Below, piece after piece: positions 1 through 9,525 of a stretch of 64,000 nucleotides of DNA; the stretch's first letter is position 1, and each line of letters starts with the position of its first letter. The notes under the pieces were generated by a model, which had not been told where the DNA came from, did not search any database, and saw only the letters and a list, made by a program, of their open reading frames with translations. The translations under genes were made by a program, and so were the position numbers. This stretch comes from an uncultured Roseburia sp. (GTDB taxonomy: Bacteria; Bacillota; Clostridia; Lachnospirales; Lachnospiraceae). The stretch covers positions 1 through 64,000 of the forward strand of contig CANRYS010000017.1 in assembly GCA_947644305.1 (NCBI GenBank). Direction: 5' to 3'.

Positions 1-2
1 GA

Positions 3-419
3 CCGAAAGAATTGACCAGACAGTCATTAAGAGAACTGAAATTGATTCTTGACCGTAATAATTTCAGTGAGACAAAACTTCAGACTGCGTGGAAAGAGAT
101 GACAAATGAAGATATTGCCGCAGATGTTATCAGCTTTATCCGTCAGAAAAGTATTGGGGATGCCTTAGTCAGCAAAGAAGATAGAGTTCATTCTGCTATC
201 GTAAAGACCAAGGCAGCGCATCCGGAGTTAAGCAGGGTACAGCTTAATTGGCTGGAGCGGATAGAGGCATATCTGTTGAAAGAAGTTGTGCTGAATAAGG
301 AATCCTTTGAAGCACCGCAGTTTAAAATTAAAGGTGGATATACAGCGATTGATAAGGCATTTGGAAACAAACTGGATGCCGTTATTGATGAAATCAACAG
401 CTATATGTATATCGTATAG
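3..419 (+). CDS. hsdR: Type I restriction enzyme R subunit, C-terminal end (partial)
   Basis: The reading frame is open from the window edge and ends 15 bases before hsdM, so only the last ~139 residues of a much larger protein are present. The fragment resembles the helical C-terminal region of HsdR (EcoEI/EcoR124-type), including the stretch LELI-like helices, WLERIEAYL and a short tail ending in YMYIV. In the full protein this end follows the nuclease and translocase domains and docks on the M2S methylase core. The call rests as much on the adjoining hsdM and hsdS as on the fragment. The motor and nuclease motifs lie outside the window, so whether the subunit is intact cannot be judged here. 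Confidence 0.8.
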   Translation, partial: PKELTRQSLRELKLILDRNNFSETKLQTAWKEMTNEDIAADVISFIRQKSIGDALVSKEDRVHSAIVKTKAAHPELSRVQLNWLERIEAYLLKEVVLNKESFEAPQFKIKGGYTAIDKAFGNKLDAVIDEINSYMYIV

Positions 420-434
420 GGAAGGAATTGTATC

Positions 435-1853
435 ATGACAAACGCAGAAATCGTATCAAAATTGTGGAATCTTTGTAATGTACTTCGTGATGATGGAATA
501 ACGTATCACCAGTATGTAACGGAGTTGACTTATATTTTGTTTTTAAAAATGGCAAAGGAAACGGGTTCCGAAAAGAATATACCAGAAGATTACCGCTGGG
601 ATGCATTAAAAACCAAGGAGGGCATGGAACTCAAACGGTTTTATGAAGAACTGCTCAGAGAACTTGGCGAACATTGTACCGGGCGTGTGCAGGAGATTTA
701 TCAGGGAGCAAGAAGTAATATTGAGGAACCAGCAAACCTCAAGAAGATTATTACGAATATTGATGAGTTGGACTGGTATTCAGCAAAGGAGGAAGGACTG
801 GGAAATCTGTATGAGGGACTTCTGGAGAAAAATGCAAATGAGAAGAAATCCGGAGCAGGGCAGTATTTTACACCAAGGGTCCTCATCGATGTTATGACAG
901 AACTGATTGCACCACAGCCGGGTGAGAGGTGTAACGATCCGGCATGCGGTACTTTTGGATTTATGATTGCTGCTGACCACTATGTAAAAGAACATACCAA
1001 TGACTGGATGGACTTAACAGAGGAAGAGGCGGAATTTGAACAGAAAGAGGCATTTACCGGCGCGGAACTGGTGCATGAAACACACCGACTGGCACTGATG
1101 AATGCGATGCTTCATGACATAGAAGGGAAAATTTATCTATGTGATACACTATCCAATCAAGGTAAGGTGATGCATGGATTTGACGTTGTGCTTACCAATC
1201 CCCCATTTGGGACAAAAAAAGGTGGTGAGCGGGCAAATCGTGATGACTTTACCTATCAGACGAGCAATAAGCAGCTTAATTTTTTGCAGCATATTTACCG
1301 TTCTTTAAAAGCAGACGGGAAAGCAAGAGCAGCGGTTGTGTTACCAGACAATGTATTGTTTGCAGACGGTGAGGGTGAGCGGATTCGTGCTGACCTTATG
1401 GATAAATGCAATCTGCATACGGTACTTCGCCTGCCAACAGGCATTTTTTACGCACAGGGAGTTAAGACGAATGTATTATTTTTTACCAGAGGGACAGCCG
1501 ATCAAAATAATACAGAGGAAGTATGGTTTTATGACCTTAGAACCAATATGCCGTCTTTTGGAAAGACGAATCCTCTTAAATATGACCATTTTAGAGAGTT
1601 TATAACCGCATATACAGCAGAAAACCGCCATGCGGTAGAGGATGATAGATGGAGTGTATTTACCAGAGAGGAGCTCGGAAATACTTTAGATAAGGGTCTG
1701 ATTCGGGATGATTCCGTATTAGATTATGATGATTTACCAGATCCGATTGAAAGCGGGGAAGAATGTATTGCGCAGCTGGAGGAAGCAGTGGATTTGTTAA
1801 AGAGTGTGATAAAAGAGCTGAAGTCTTTGGAAAGTACAGAGATAGAGGTGTAG
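435..1853 (+). CDS. hsdM: Type I restriction-modification N6-adenine DNA methyltransferase subunit
   Basis: At 472 residues this is of normal HsdM length. It carries the N-terminal helical HsdM domain (roughly residues 1-130), then the SAM-binding motif DPACGTFG beginning near D168 and the catalytic N-P-P-F motif beginning at N255. Those motifs define an N6-adenine methylase of the gamma class. It would methylate the host target together with HsdS and license restriction by HsdR. The start follows a GGAAGG ribosome site; hsdR ends just upstream and hsdS starts two bases downstream of the stop, so the three are one operon. I see nothing broken in it. Confidence 0.95.
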   Translation: MTNAEIVSKLWNLCNVLRDDGITYHQYVTELTYILFLKMAKETGSEKNIPEDYRWDALKTKEGMELKRFYEELLRELGEHCTGRVQEIYQGARSNIEEPANLKKIITNIDELDWYSAKEEGLGNLYEGLLEKNANEKKSGAGQYFTPRVLIDVMTELIAPQPGERCNDPACGTFGFMIAADHYVKEHTNDWMDLTEEEAEFEQKEAFTGAELVHETHRLALMNAMLHDIEGKIYLCDTLSNQGKVMHGFDVVLTNPPFGTKKGGERANRDDFTYQTSNKQLNFLQHIYRSLKADGKARAAVVLPDNVLFADGEGERIRADLMDKCNLHTVLRLPTGIFYAQGVKTNVLFFTRGTADQNNTEEVWFYDLRTNMPSFGKTNPLKYDHFREFITAYTAENRHAVEDDRWSVFTREELGNTLDKGLIRDDSVLDYDDLPDPIESGEECIAQLEEAVDLLKSVIKELKSLESTEIEV

Positions 1854-1854
1854 T

Positions 1855-3141
1855 ATGGCGAGAGGAAAGAAGAAAGAGGAACTGACCCCAGAGGAAAAGC
1901 TGGAGCGGGCGTTGGTGCCAGTGGAGGAACAGCCGTATGAGGTGCCGGGGAATTGGTGCTGGTGTAAATTAGAATTATTGACAAATATAAAAACTGGTGA
2001 TAAAGACGCTAATTATGGTTGCGAAGATGGTAAATATTATTTTTTTACATGTGCTTCTGAGCCTATAAGATGTTCAGATTATTCTTTTGAAGGTAAGGCG
2101 ATTTTACTTGCCGGAAATGGAGATATTGGAAATATTTCCTTGTATAACGGCAAATTTGAAGCATATCAAAGAACCTATGTGCTGCAACAATGCAGAGGTT
2201 TGATAGAAGAATATTTGTATTATAATTTTAAATATAGATGGATTGATTACAACAAGGATAAAATGTTTGGGAGTGCAATTCCCTATATTAGATTAGGAAA
2301 TTTGAAGGAATATGAAGTCCCAATTCCTCCATTGTTAGAGCAAAAGCGCATTGTTGACCGGATTGAGAGTTTATTTGCCAAATTGGATGAAGCGAAAGAG
2401 AAAGTACAAGAAGTACAAGAATCCTATTTAGTACGAAGAGCCACAATTTTAGATTTTGCTTTCACAGGTAAATTGACATCAGAGTGGCGAGTTCAAAATA
2501 ATATTGATAATAATTGGAGTGAAAAAACTTTTAGTGAGGTAGCTGTAATTAAAAGTAATTTAGTGAACCCAGGTGAATATAAGGATTTTCCTCATATAGC
2601 CCCAGATAATATAGAAAAACGAACGGGTGTATTGTTGCAATATAATACTATCGCTGAGGATAAGGTAACAAGTGGGAAGCACAGGTTTTATCCGGGGCAG
2701 ATTTTATATTCGAAAATCCGACCGTATTTGTCAAAGGTTGTAATGGTTGACTTTGATGGGTTATGTAGTGCAGACATGTACCCGATAGAGGCAAAAGAGA
2801 ATACAAGGTATTTATGGTATTATATGCTGTCTGATAATTTTTTGGAGCAGGCGTCTTCCGCAGGCTCACGCTCAGTTTTGCCTAAAATAAACCAGAAGGA
2901 ATTATCAAAACTACTTGTGAATATTCCGAGTATTGAAGAACAGAAAGAAGTTGTTAAAATTTTAGACAGATTACTGCCATATGAGCAGAACGCAGCAGAG
3001 AACGCGCAGGTTGTATTAGAACAAATTGAAGTAATAAAGAAATCTATATTATTCAAAGCATTCCGGGGAGAACTTGGAACCAATAGTCCAGAAGAAGAAT
3101 CCGCGATCAAATTACTTAAAAAAATACTTGTAGAAACATAG
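1855..3141 (+). CDS. hsdS: Type I restriction specificity subunit
   Basis: This 428-residue protein has the usual HsdS plan: a first target-recognition domain (about residues 25-155), a conserved helical spacer with the typical PIPPLLEQKRIVDRIESLFAKLDE start, written here only as PPLLEQKRIV near residue 161, a second recognition domain (about 215-365), and a second helix ending in PSIEEQKEVVKILD-like sequence. It dictates the bipartite DNA target for both methylation and cleavage. The variable domains have lower GC than the conserved spacers, as expected for exchangeable modules. It follows hsdM directly. No inverted spare hsdS copies are seen nearby, so phase variation by inversion is not supported. 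Confidence 0.93.
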   Translation: MARGKKKEELTPEEKLERALVPVEEQPYEVPGNWCWCKLELLTNIKTGDKDANYGCEDGKYYFFTCASEPIRCSDYSFEGKAILLAGNGDIGNISLYNGKFEAYQRTYVLQQCRGLIEEYLYYNFKYRWIDYNKDKMFGSAIPYIRLGNLKEYEVPIPPLLEQKRIVDRIESLFAKLDEAKEKVQEVQESYLVRRATILDFAFTGKLTSEWRVQNNIDNNWSEKTFSEVAVIKSNLVNPGEYKDFPHIAPDNIEKRTGVLLQYNTIAEDKVTSGKHRFYPGQILYSKIRPYLSKVVMVDFDGLCSADMYPIEAKENTRYLWYYMLSDNFLEQASSAGSRSVLPKINQKELSKLLVNIPSIEEQKEVVKILDRLLPYEQNAAENAQVVLEQIEVIKKSILFKAFRGELGTNSPEEESAIKLLKKILVET

Positions 3142-3163
3142 AATGTAGGATGCATGTGTGATG

Positions 3164-3190
3164 AAAGGGTAGCAGGGAGGCTGCCCTTTT
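3164..3190 (+). terminator. Rho-independent terminator after hsdS
   Basis: Ten-pair stem AAAGGGTAGC with GCTGCCCTTT (one G-U pair), six-base loop, followed by a T run. It lies 23 bases past the hsdS stop and separates the restriction operon from the ATPase/RloB-like pair. Confidence 0.75.
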
Positions 3191-3232
3191 CCCATACAGG
3201 AATGCAACACTTATATATTTTATGAAAAAAAG

Positions 3233-3260
3233 TTGCATAAAAAATATCTTGTGTTATAAT
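3233..3260 (+). promoter_or_regulatory. Sigma-A-type promoter for the ATPase/RloB-like pair
   Basis: TTGCAT, 16-base spacer, TATAAT. It sits about 40 bases upstream of the ATPase start, after the hsdS terminator, so the pair is probably its own transcription unit. Confidence 0.7.
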
Positions 3261-3300
3261 GATGATAGTTTGAAGAGGAAGCGACTTGGAGGAATGAGCC

Positions 3301-4578
3301 ATGATTATAGAAATAAGAGCAAAAAACTGTTTTGCATTTGAGGATGAAATTGCATTTTCAATGAAAGCGGACATGCGAAACAAGAAATTTGTGACCAATG
3401 TCCATAAGGAAAATAATTTTAATGTCCTAAAGACAGTTGGAATCTATGGACCTAACAATGCGGGAAAAACTTGTTTGATTAAGTGTATTAAAACGATAAA
3501 GGGAGTATTTTTAAATAAGAAAAATAGATTGATGCCTAATATATTTGCAGAGAACAATATATGTGAGTTGGGTGTAACATTTTTGGCATCAAAAAAGAAA
3601 TATTCGTATGACTTTAAATACGATACCGAAAAGGAAGAGTATATATATGAATCATTTTCGGAGATTCTCAAAGATCAGTATAACAATGAAAAAGAAGTAT
3701 GCTGGTTGAAAAAGGATATCATAAGCGAAATATATGAGTGCATTGACGAAGATGTACAAAATATGATTTCGGTTGTGTCGAAGAATAATCTGCTATGCTA
3801 TGTAATAGATACAAATAAGTTTGAGTATATAAGCAAGATGAAACAGATTCTTGTTGAATTTGCAAAGAAAATTGACATTATTAATATGAACAACATACCT
3901 ATGCAGCACACGATTGAACTTATGAAAAATAAAAATCAGTCGCAGGAAAAAGTTGTAGAGTTTATTAAAAATGCAGATTTGTATATGGATAATTTTGAGT
4001 TTGTCGATATGGATAAAATTCAGCTAGAGGCTACTGAGGACGAAGAAAAACCGGAAGAGAAAGTTCTTGATATTCCAGAGAATATTATGGATCACATTAG
4101 ACTGGTTTCCACATATAGGGGAGTCCATGTACCAAGTATGTTGTTTGATTCCACAGGGACAAAGAAGATCGCTGCCATCGCCAGTTATGTAATAGAGGCA
4201 CTTGAACAAGGTAGGATTCTTATTGTGGATGAGTTGGATGGCAGTATTCATTTTAAGCTAACCAGAGCTATTGTAGCTATGTTTAATAATGAATTGAATA
4301 CAAATGCACAAATGATATTTACCGTGCATGACATTAATCTGATGGACTGTAAGAGAATATTCCGGAAGGAGCAGATTTGGTTTGTCCATAAGGATGAAGA
4401 AGGAGTATATGTTTATTCACTGGCAGATTTTACCGCAAAACAGGGCGTGAGAGATACTACAGATGTTATGGAGAAGTATAGAAAAGGTGCTCTTGGAGCG
4501 TTACCAGATCCAGAATTAATGAACTCTTTGCTTAGTATTAAGGGGAATGCAAAGGGGGATGATGCTGATGATAAATAA
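3301..4578 (+). CDS. AAA family ATPase (AAA15/RloA/AbiLi-like), probable phage defence
   Basis: A 425-residue ABC-type ATPase of the OLD/RloA kind. Walker A is GPNNAGKT at residues 50-57; a Walker B-like VDELDGS is near residues 309-315; a late switch histidine sits in FTVHD soon after. The middle is a helical insertion rather than a nuclease domain. The next gene encodes a RloB/TOPRIM-like partner and overlaps it, the same two-gene pattern as RloA-RloB beside type I loci in Campylobacter and AbiLi-AbiLii of Lactococcus. By family analogy it would sense infection and activate the partner nuclease. Its own promoter lies just upstream. Defence role is inference from family and neighbours. Confidence 0.8.
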   Translation: MIIEIRAKNCFAFEDEIAFSMKADMRNKKFVTNVHKENNFNVLKTVGIYGPNNAGKTCLIKCIKTIKGVFLNKKNRLMPNIFAENNICELGVTFLASKKKYSYDFKYDTEKEEYIYESFSEILKDQYNNEKEVCWLKKDIISEIYECIDEDVQNMISVVSKNNLLCYVIDTNKFEYISKMKQILVEFAKKIDIINMNNIPMQHTIELMKNKNQSQEKVVEFIKNADLYMDNFEFVDMDKIQLEATEDEEKPEEKVLDIPENIMDHIRLVSTYRGVHVPSMLFDSTGTKKIAAIASYVIEALEQGRILIVDELDGSIHFKLTRAIVAMFNNELNTNAQMIFTVHDINLMDCKRIFRKEQIWFVHKDEEGVYVYSLADFTAKQGVRDTTDVMEKYRKGALGALPDPELMNSLLSIKGNAKGDDADDK

Positions 4579-5200
4579 ACTCCCTAGGTTTTCTGATAAG
4601 CATAAAATCTGCATTATCTGTGAAGGCAATGAGGAATATGAGTACCTTAGCCGTCTGAAAGATTTGAAAGTATGGAACGAGCAATACGACTTTTCGTTGG
4701 TCAATGCAGGTGGTAATGGTAATATTCCAGCGAGATATCAGGATCGTTACCAGAATGGTTCATATGAAATCATACTTGTATTCTGCGATACAGAAAAGAA
4801 ACCTTATGAGCAGTACGAAGATATTAAGCGAAAAATCAATGATTTTCATGGTGTTCCCAATGCTGCAGATGAGGTGGTTATGTTTGGTAATCCGTGTACA
4901 ATGCAGATAATAGCGAAGCATTGGACTGATGAAAATTTAAGATCACCGGCAAAGCCTGTAAATGCCCCATTGGTAAAAAAATATACTGGGGTAGCAAATT
5001 ATAAGGGGAGAGCAGACCAGATAAAAGAGGTTATGGAATATGTTACTGAGGAAAATTATGTGTATATGCGCCAGCGAGTGAGTAGATTAGAGAGAATTGA
5101 TAATGTGACTGGAAGTAGTAATTTTGGCAAGTTTATAAAGTTATTTGAAAGTGAAAATAGTGGGTGGATTGATGGTGTCAATGAAAAACTTGAAGAATAG
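4568..5200 (+). CDS. RloB-like/AbiLii-type TOPRIM-fold protein
   Basis: About 210 residues. An early acidic signature ICEGNEEYEYL and a later strand motif LVFCDTEKKPYEQY (D-x-E) match the RloB family, which has a TOPRIM-like fold and is the probable nuclease partner of the upstream ATPase. An ATG at 4547 is in frame, but AAAGGGGG at 4551-4558 fits a start at 4562 or 4568 better; I use 4568, which overlaps the ATPase end by 11 bases and suggests coupled translation. The C-terminal third is helical and basic. It would act as effector in a two-gene abortive-infection-like unit. Nuclease activity is inferred, not shown. Confidence 0.72.
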   Translation: MINKLPRFSDKHKICIICEGNEEYEYLSRLKDLKVWNEQYDFSLVNAGGNGNIPARYQDRYQNGSYEIILVFCDTEKKPYEQYEDIKRKINDFHGVPNAADEVVMFGNPCTMQIIAKHWTDENLRSPAKPVNAPLVKKYTGVANYKGRADQIKEVMEYVTEENYVYMRQRVSRLERIDNVTGSSNFGKFIKLFESENSGWIDGVNEKLEE

Positions 5201-5220
5201 CTATTTGAAACGAGGTATCT

Positions 5221-7056
5221 ATGAAAAAACGAGATAAAAATTGGATAGGGGCATTTCTGATCGTATTAATATTGGCATTTGTTCCGCTAATCGTATCTGC
5301 CAAAAAGTACAGCGTCGGACTGAGTGAACAGTTATGGTTTTCCAGTGCAGATACGTCCTATGATTTTTTCCTCTACTGGAAGGGGCAGGCGCTGCTGCTT
5401 TTGTGTGGTATCCTGTCTCTTTACGTGGCGTTGAAAATGTCGATCAGCAAAAAGGACACGATGGCCTCTGTGGACAATCGGTATATGATACCGCTGGGTG
5501 TCTATTTTCTTATGAGTCTTTTGTCAACTCTCCTGTCCCAGCACAGAAGAATGGCGGTCTGGGGCGGTTACGAGCAGTGGGAGGGAATGCTGACGCTGGG
5601 GGCCTATGTGGTGATCCTGTTCTTTTCCTGCTATCTGATACAGGGGCAGACGGAGATCCGCATCGTCATGTATGGTCTGCTGGCGGGTGTATTTATACTG
5701 TCTCTGCTGGGCGCCAGACAGTTTTTAGGCCATGATTTTTTCCGTACAACGGCAGGGAAGGCAGTAATGAATTTTATGAACGATGAGAAGCTGAACTTCA
5801 CCTTCAATTTTGCCCCCGGAAGGGTATATGCCACACTGTACAATCCGAATTATGTGGGATCCTATACGGCCCTAATGCTTCCGGTGATCCTATCGTTGAT
5901 CTCTTTTCGAAAAAGAATCGATGCGGTCCTTAGAAGCGTCTTGGCGGCTGCCACAGCAGTTTTTCTCGTGATGATGCTTTTTGGCTCGGAGTCTGTCACA
6001 GGCTTTATTGGTCTTGGGGCGGTGCTTGTACTCTTTGCCATACTGATGATCACCAACATAAAAAAACATCCTAAAATTTTTCTTTCCGTGGCGGCCGTTT
6101 GCATTCTTGCTGTGACGGGGGCTGTGTTTTATAACAAATCCATATTTGAGTATGGTTACAATAAGATCATGAATCCCACGCCGAATCATTTTGTGGTGAA
6201 AAGCATGGTTTGCCGCGAGGGAGCTCTGGAGATCGGTACTGCGGAGGATGATCTGCTCCGTCTGGTGGTGGATGTAAAAGATGGCGTCTATACATATGAA
6301 GCAAAAGATGAGAAAGGTAGTTCGGTGGAGGTAGCCAAAGATGGGGAAAGCGATTCTATGAAGCTTCTGGATCAGAGGTTCGAGAAGATCCAGATCCAGG
6401 AGACAAGTGTAGAAGCGGAAGGGGAGAAGCGGGACGCGTTTGTGGTAAACACTCCTTCTGTGGGAAAATCCTACACTGTGGTAATGGAGACAGCCAGTTA
6501 TCAAAACGGATTGAGCCAGAAGAACTATCAGATTTATAACCCTTTTAAGAAACTTGACGGGCTGCGAGAGATACCGGCAGTTGGGTTCGAGGACAAATTG
6601 CATTTTGCCAGTCGCCGCGGCTATATCTGGTCCCGAACGTTTCCGCTTTTACCAAAGCATCTGCTTCTTGGATCTGGGCCAAATACTTTTGTGTATGAGT
6701 TTCCCAACGACGATTATGTGGGAATGAAAAATGTAGGTTATGACGGGTCCACTGTGACCAAGCCACATAATATGTTTATGCAGATCTTTGTGCAGACAGG
6801 GCTCATCTCCCTGCTGGCATTTTTAGCCTTATATGGGTTCTACTTCGCAGAGTGTATGAAACTATACTGGAGAAGGGCCGAATATGGCTGGCTGGAGCGG
6901 TTTGGAACAGGACTCTGTCTGGGGACCTTTGGATATTTGGTGACGGGGCTTGCCAACGATTCCACGGTGGCAGTGGCGCCTCTGTACTGGTGTCTTTTGG
7001 GAGTAGGAATCGCAGTGAACCGCCGGGTGGCAAAGGAGGAAGATCGTTTTGAATGA
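5221..7056 (+). CDS. O-antigen ligase/polymerase-like multi-pass membrane protein
   Basis: A 611-residue membrane protein with around ten or more hydrophobic segments and a long soluble insert (about residues 320-450) that is rich in charged residues. The C-terminal part, with LLLGSGPNTF and KPHNMFMQIFVQTG, matches the Wzy_C/O-antigen ligase family: proteins that join or polymerise sugar chains at the outer face of the membrane. In a Gram-positive it would serve a cell-surface glycan rather than LPS. It overlaps the next gene by eight bases, though the two families have no obvious shared pathway. Substrate cannot be told from sequence. Confidence 0.8.
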   Translation: MKKRDKNWIGAFLIVLILAFVPLIVSAKKYSVGLSEQLWFSSADTSYDFFLYWKGQALLLLCGILSLYVALKMSISKKDTMASVDNRYMIPLGVYFLMSLLSTLLSQHRRMAVWGGYEQWEGMLTLGAYVVILFFSCYLIQGQTEIRIVMYGLLAGVFILSLLGARQFLGHDFFRTTAGKAVMNFMNDEKLNFTFNFAPGRVYATLYNPNYVGSYTALMLPVILSLISFRKRIDAVLRSVLAAATAVFLVMMLFGSESVTGFIGLGAVLVLFAILMITNIKKHPKIFLSVAAVCILAVTGAVFYNKSIFEYGYNKIMNPTPNHFVVKSMVCREGALEIGTAEDDLLRLVVDVKDGVYTYEAKDEKGSSVEVAKDGESDSMKLLDQRFEKIQIQETSVEAEGEKRDAFVVNTPSVGKSYTVVMETASYQNGLSQKNYQIYNPFKKLDGLREIPAVGFEDKLHFASRRGYIWSRTFPLLPKHLLLGSGPNTFVYEFPNDDYVGMKNVGYDGSTVTKPHNMFMQIFVQTGLISLLAFLALYGFYFAECMKLYWRRAEYGWLERFGTGLCLGTFGYLVTGLANDSTVAVAPLYWCLLGVGIAVNRRVAKEEDRFE

Positions 7057-8836
7057 GAAGAAAATTCTATTGACAGCCATCAATGCAAAATACATCCATT
7101 CCAATCTGGCAGTGTATTCTCTGCGGGCGAATGCAGGAAAATATATGGCGCAGGTGGAACTGGCGGAGTTTACTATTAACCACCGGAGAGAAGAGATCCT
7201 ACAGGGAATCTTTCGGAAAAAGCCGGACATGGTGGGATTTTCCTGTTATATTTGGAATATAGAGTTTGTGCTGGATGTGGCGGAAAATTTGAAAAAGATT
7301 TTGCCAGGGGTCAAGATCCTATTCGGAGGTCCCGAGGTATCCTATGATGCTGTACAACGACTGGAACGGCATAAGTACGTGGATATGATCATCGCCGGCG
7401 AGGGAGAGAAGACCTTCCAGGAGCTTCTGGAATGGTATTGTGAGGGGAGACCACAAAAGGAGCTGGAGAATATCTGCGGGCTCTGTTACCGGAAAGAACA
7501 GGGAAAGATTTGTATGACACCAGCGAGAGAGCCAGCCAGGATGGACGAGCTTTGTTTTCCCTACCGTGATCTTGAGGATATGGAAAACCGTATCATATAT
7601 TATGAGACGATTCGTGGCTGTCCATTTTCTTGCAGTTATTGTCTTTCTTCTGTGGAAAAAAGTGTGCGGATGCGAAGTCTGCCGCTGGTATTTGAAGAGC
7701 TGGATTTTTTCCTGAAACATCACGTGAAGCAGGTCAAATTTGTAGATCGCACCTTTAACTGTAATCATGAACATGCCTATGAGATCTGGAAATATATCCA
7801 AGAACATGACAATGGGGTGACAAATTTTCATTTTGAGATCGGTGGAGACCTTTTGCGGGAGGAAGATTTTGAATTGTTTGGAGCCTTTCGGCCGGGGCTC
7901 GTCCAGTTTGAGATCGGTGTCCAGTCCACGAACCCGGAGACGGTGCGGGCTATTCGCCGCAGGGCAGACCTGGGACAGATCCGGGAAAATGTACGTAACG
8001 TTAAGGAAACGGGCAATATCCATCAGCATCTGGATCTCATCGCCGGACTTCCTTATGAAGATTATGAGTCCTTTCACCGTTCCTTTCTCGATGTATATGC
8101 CATGAAGCCGGACCAGCTCCAGCTTGGTTTTCTCAAAGTTCTAAAAGGATCTTATATGGATGAGGCAAAGGAAGAGTATGAGGTGGTTTATGGGAACCGT
8201 CCACCCTATGAGGTTTTGTCGACACGATGGCTGCCTTATGAGGACGTGCTGAGTCTCAAAAGGGTGGAAGAGATGGTGGAGGTATATTACAATAGTTTTC
8301 AATTTCCGGCAACGATGACGCTGCTGGAGTGTTGCACCGGCGATGCCTTCCAGATGTATGAGGGACTGGGAAAATATTATGAGGAAAAAGGATACTTTGG
8401 AAGAAAACATAGCCGGGTTTCCCGCTATGAGATTTTGTGGGAATATGCCAGCAGCCAGTTTGAAAATCTAATGGAAGAGTTCCGCCAGGCGCTGACTTAT
8501 GATCTGTATCTTCGAGATTACATAAAAAATCCCCCTTCCTTTGTGAGGCCGAGGGATCGTGAATATCTTGCCTGGGTGAGAAAATTTCTGGATGGGGAAG
8601 CAGAAAATCCCCAGATTCTTTCTGGCTATGACGGATTTGTGACAAAACAATTGTTTAATATGGTATATATTGGTCAATTTACCCTGGATATTCGGGCGCT
8701 ACTGGCGGAACAGAGGATCGACAAGATCGATGCCTACTCACTTATTTTTGACTACCGGCGGAGAGATCCGCTGAATCACAGTGCCAGAGTGACACGGGTC
8801 AGGCAGGCGGGGGCAGGTGGGTACTACCGGGTGTAA
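7049..8836 (+). CDS. B12-binding domain/radical SAM protein (DUF4080 type)
   Basis: This 595-residue protein has an N-terminal cobalamin-binding-like Rossmann domain (about 1-140, with GFSCYIWN and LFGGPEVSYD), a radical SAM domain whose cluster cysteines are C191, C195 and C198 in RGCPFSCSYC, and a long C-terminal domain of the DUF4080 kind. It should bind a 4Fe-4S cluster, cleave SAM, and probably use B12. Family members are widespread in Clostridia but their substrates are unknown. It is translationally coupled to the upstream membrane protein. I do not propose a reaction. Confidence 0.85.
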   Translation: MNEKKILLTAINAKYIHSNLAVYSLRANAGKYMAQVELAEFTINHRREEILQGIFRKKPDMVGFSCYIWNIEFVLDVAENLKKILPGVKILFGGPEVSYDAVQRLERHKYVDMIIAGEGEKTFQELLEWYCEGRPQKELENICGLCYRKEQGKICMTPAREPARMDELCFPYRDLEDMENRIIYYETIRGCPFSCSYCLSSVEKSVRMRSLPLVFEELDFFLKHHVKQVKFVDRTFNCNHEHAYEIWKYIQEHDNGVTNFHFEIGGDLLREEDFELFGAFRPGLVQFEIGVQSTNPETVRAIRRRADLGQIRENVRNVKETGNIHQHLDLIAGLPYEDYESFHRSFLDVYAMKPDQLQLGFLKVLKGSYMDEAKEEYEVVYGNRPPYEVLSTRWLPYEDVLSLKRVEEMVEVYYNSFQFPATMTLLECCTGDAFQMYEGLGKYYEEKGYFGRKHSRVSRYEILWEYASSQFENLMEEFRQALTYDLYLRDYIKNPPSFVRPRDREYLAWVRKFLDGEAENPQILSGYDGFVTKQLFNMVYIGQFTLDIRALLAEQRIDKIDAYSLIFDYRRRDPLNHSARVTRVRQAGAGGYYRV

Positions 8837-8856
8837 CGAAACAAACTTAGAATTCA

Positions 8857-9474
8857 TTACACCAGTTTCCGCAATTCCTGACTGAGAATTTCCCGGCGAG
8901 GAAGTTCTGAGCGCAGGACTTCTTCTGCGAGAGAAGATAATTCTCTTCTAGCGCCCATAGCGGCATAGATCTCCGCGAGAGCTCGGTAATCCGTGGATTT
9001 ATCGGAACCGGAGTTCAGGCAGCAGCGGTATACGGCGGCGGCTTCTTCCAGAAGTTCCCCCTTATGGTAGGATTTACCAAGATTTGACATATTCATTAAG
9101 AAATCATTAAAATTTTCGTCATATTGGGATAAGGTCTTGAAATTTCCAACGCCATATGCTAACTTTAAATCTGTGTTGGAATATTCCGACAGATTCATCA
9201 TCGGGAGCTTGCTCTGTTCTATTACCCGGTTTTGATAATAACATATATTCTCATCGCTGCTTTCCGGCATGGGAATTTGTTTCATATCAGGCTCAAACAT
9301 AGGCAGCTTGGATATATCTTTGTTTCTGGCGCAATTGGCAGCCTCTTCTCGCTGCCAGAACTCGTCGGATCGCTTTTTTTCTTCCCGGCTGCTCTTTCGC
9401 TTCTCATAGTGAAGCCAGAGTATAAAGATCAGAAAGCATACAAAGAGTGAAGGAAATGGCAAATTATCAAACAT
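8857..9474 (-). CDS. Membrane-anchored TPR-like protein
   Basis: A 205-residue protein with one N-terminal membrane segment (about residues 6-22), a charged linker, and a C-terminal helical region with the pattern of two tetratricopeptide-like repeats (around YHKGELLEEAAAVY and YRALAEIYAAMGA). A longer frame exists, but the GAAAGG ribosome site lies nine bases before the ATG giving MFDNLPF, so that start is chosen. It is convergent with the radical SAM gene and divergent from the 36-residue peptide gene. TPR proteins usually scaffold protein contacts; the partner is unknown. Confidence 0.6.
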   Translation of the reverse strand: MFDNLPFPSLFVCFLIFILWLHYEKRKSSREEKKRSDEFWQREEAANCARNKDISKLPMFEPDMKQIPMPESSDENICYYQNRVIEQSKLPMMNLSEYSNTDLKLAYGVGNFKTLSQYDENFNDFLMNMSNLGKSYHKGELLEEAAAVYRCCLNSGSDKSTDYRALAEIYAAMGARRELSSLAEEVLRSELPRREILSQELRKLV

Positions 9475-9525
9475 TTTATTCATCCTTTCAGTATAAAATA
9501 ATATCAACAAGGAGGTTAACATATC

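Noticed and set aside
5890..6603. 237-codon reverse frame inside the O-antigen-ligase-like gene
   Set aside because: His/Phe/Leu-rich shadow of a real coding strand; no family or start signal.
8830..8863. GGTGTAA...TTACACC inverted repeat between convergent genes
   Set aside because: Seven pairs with a 20-base loop and no T run; too weak to call a terminator.
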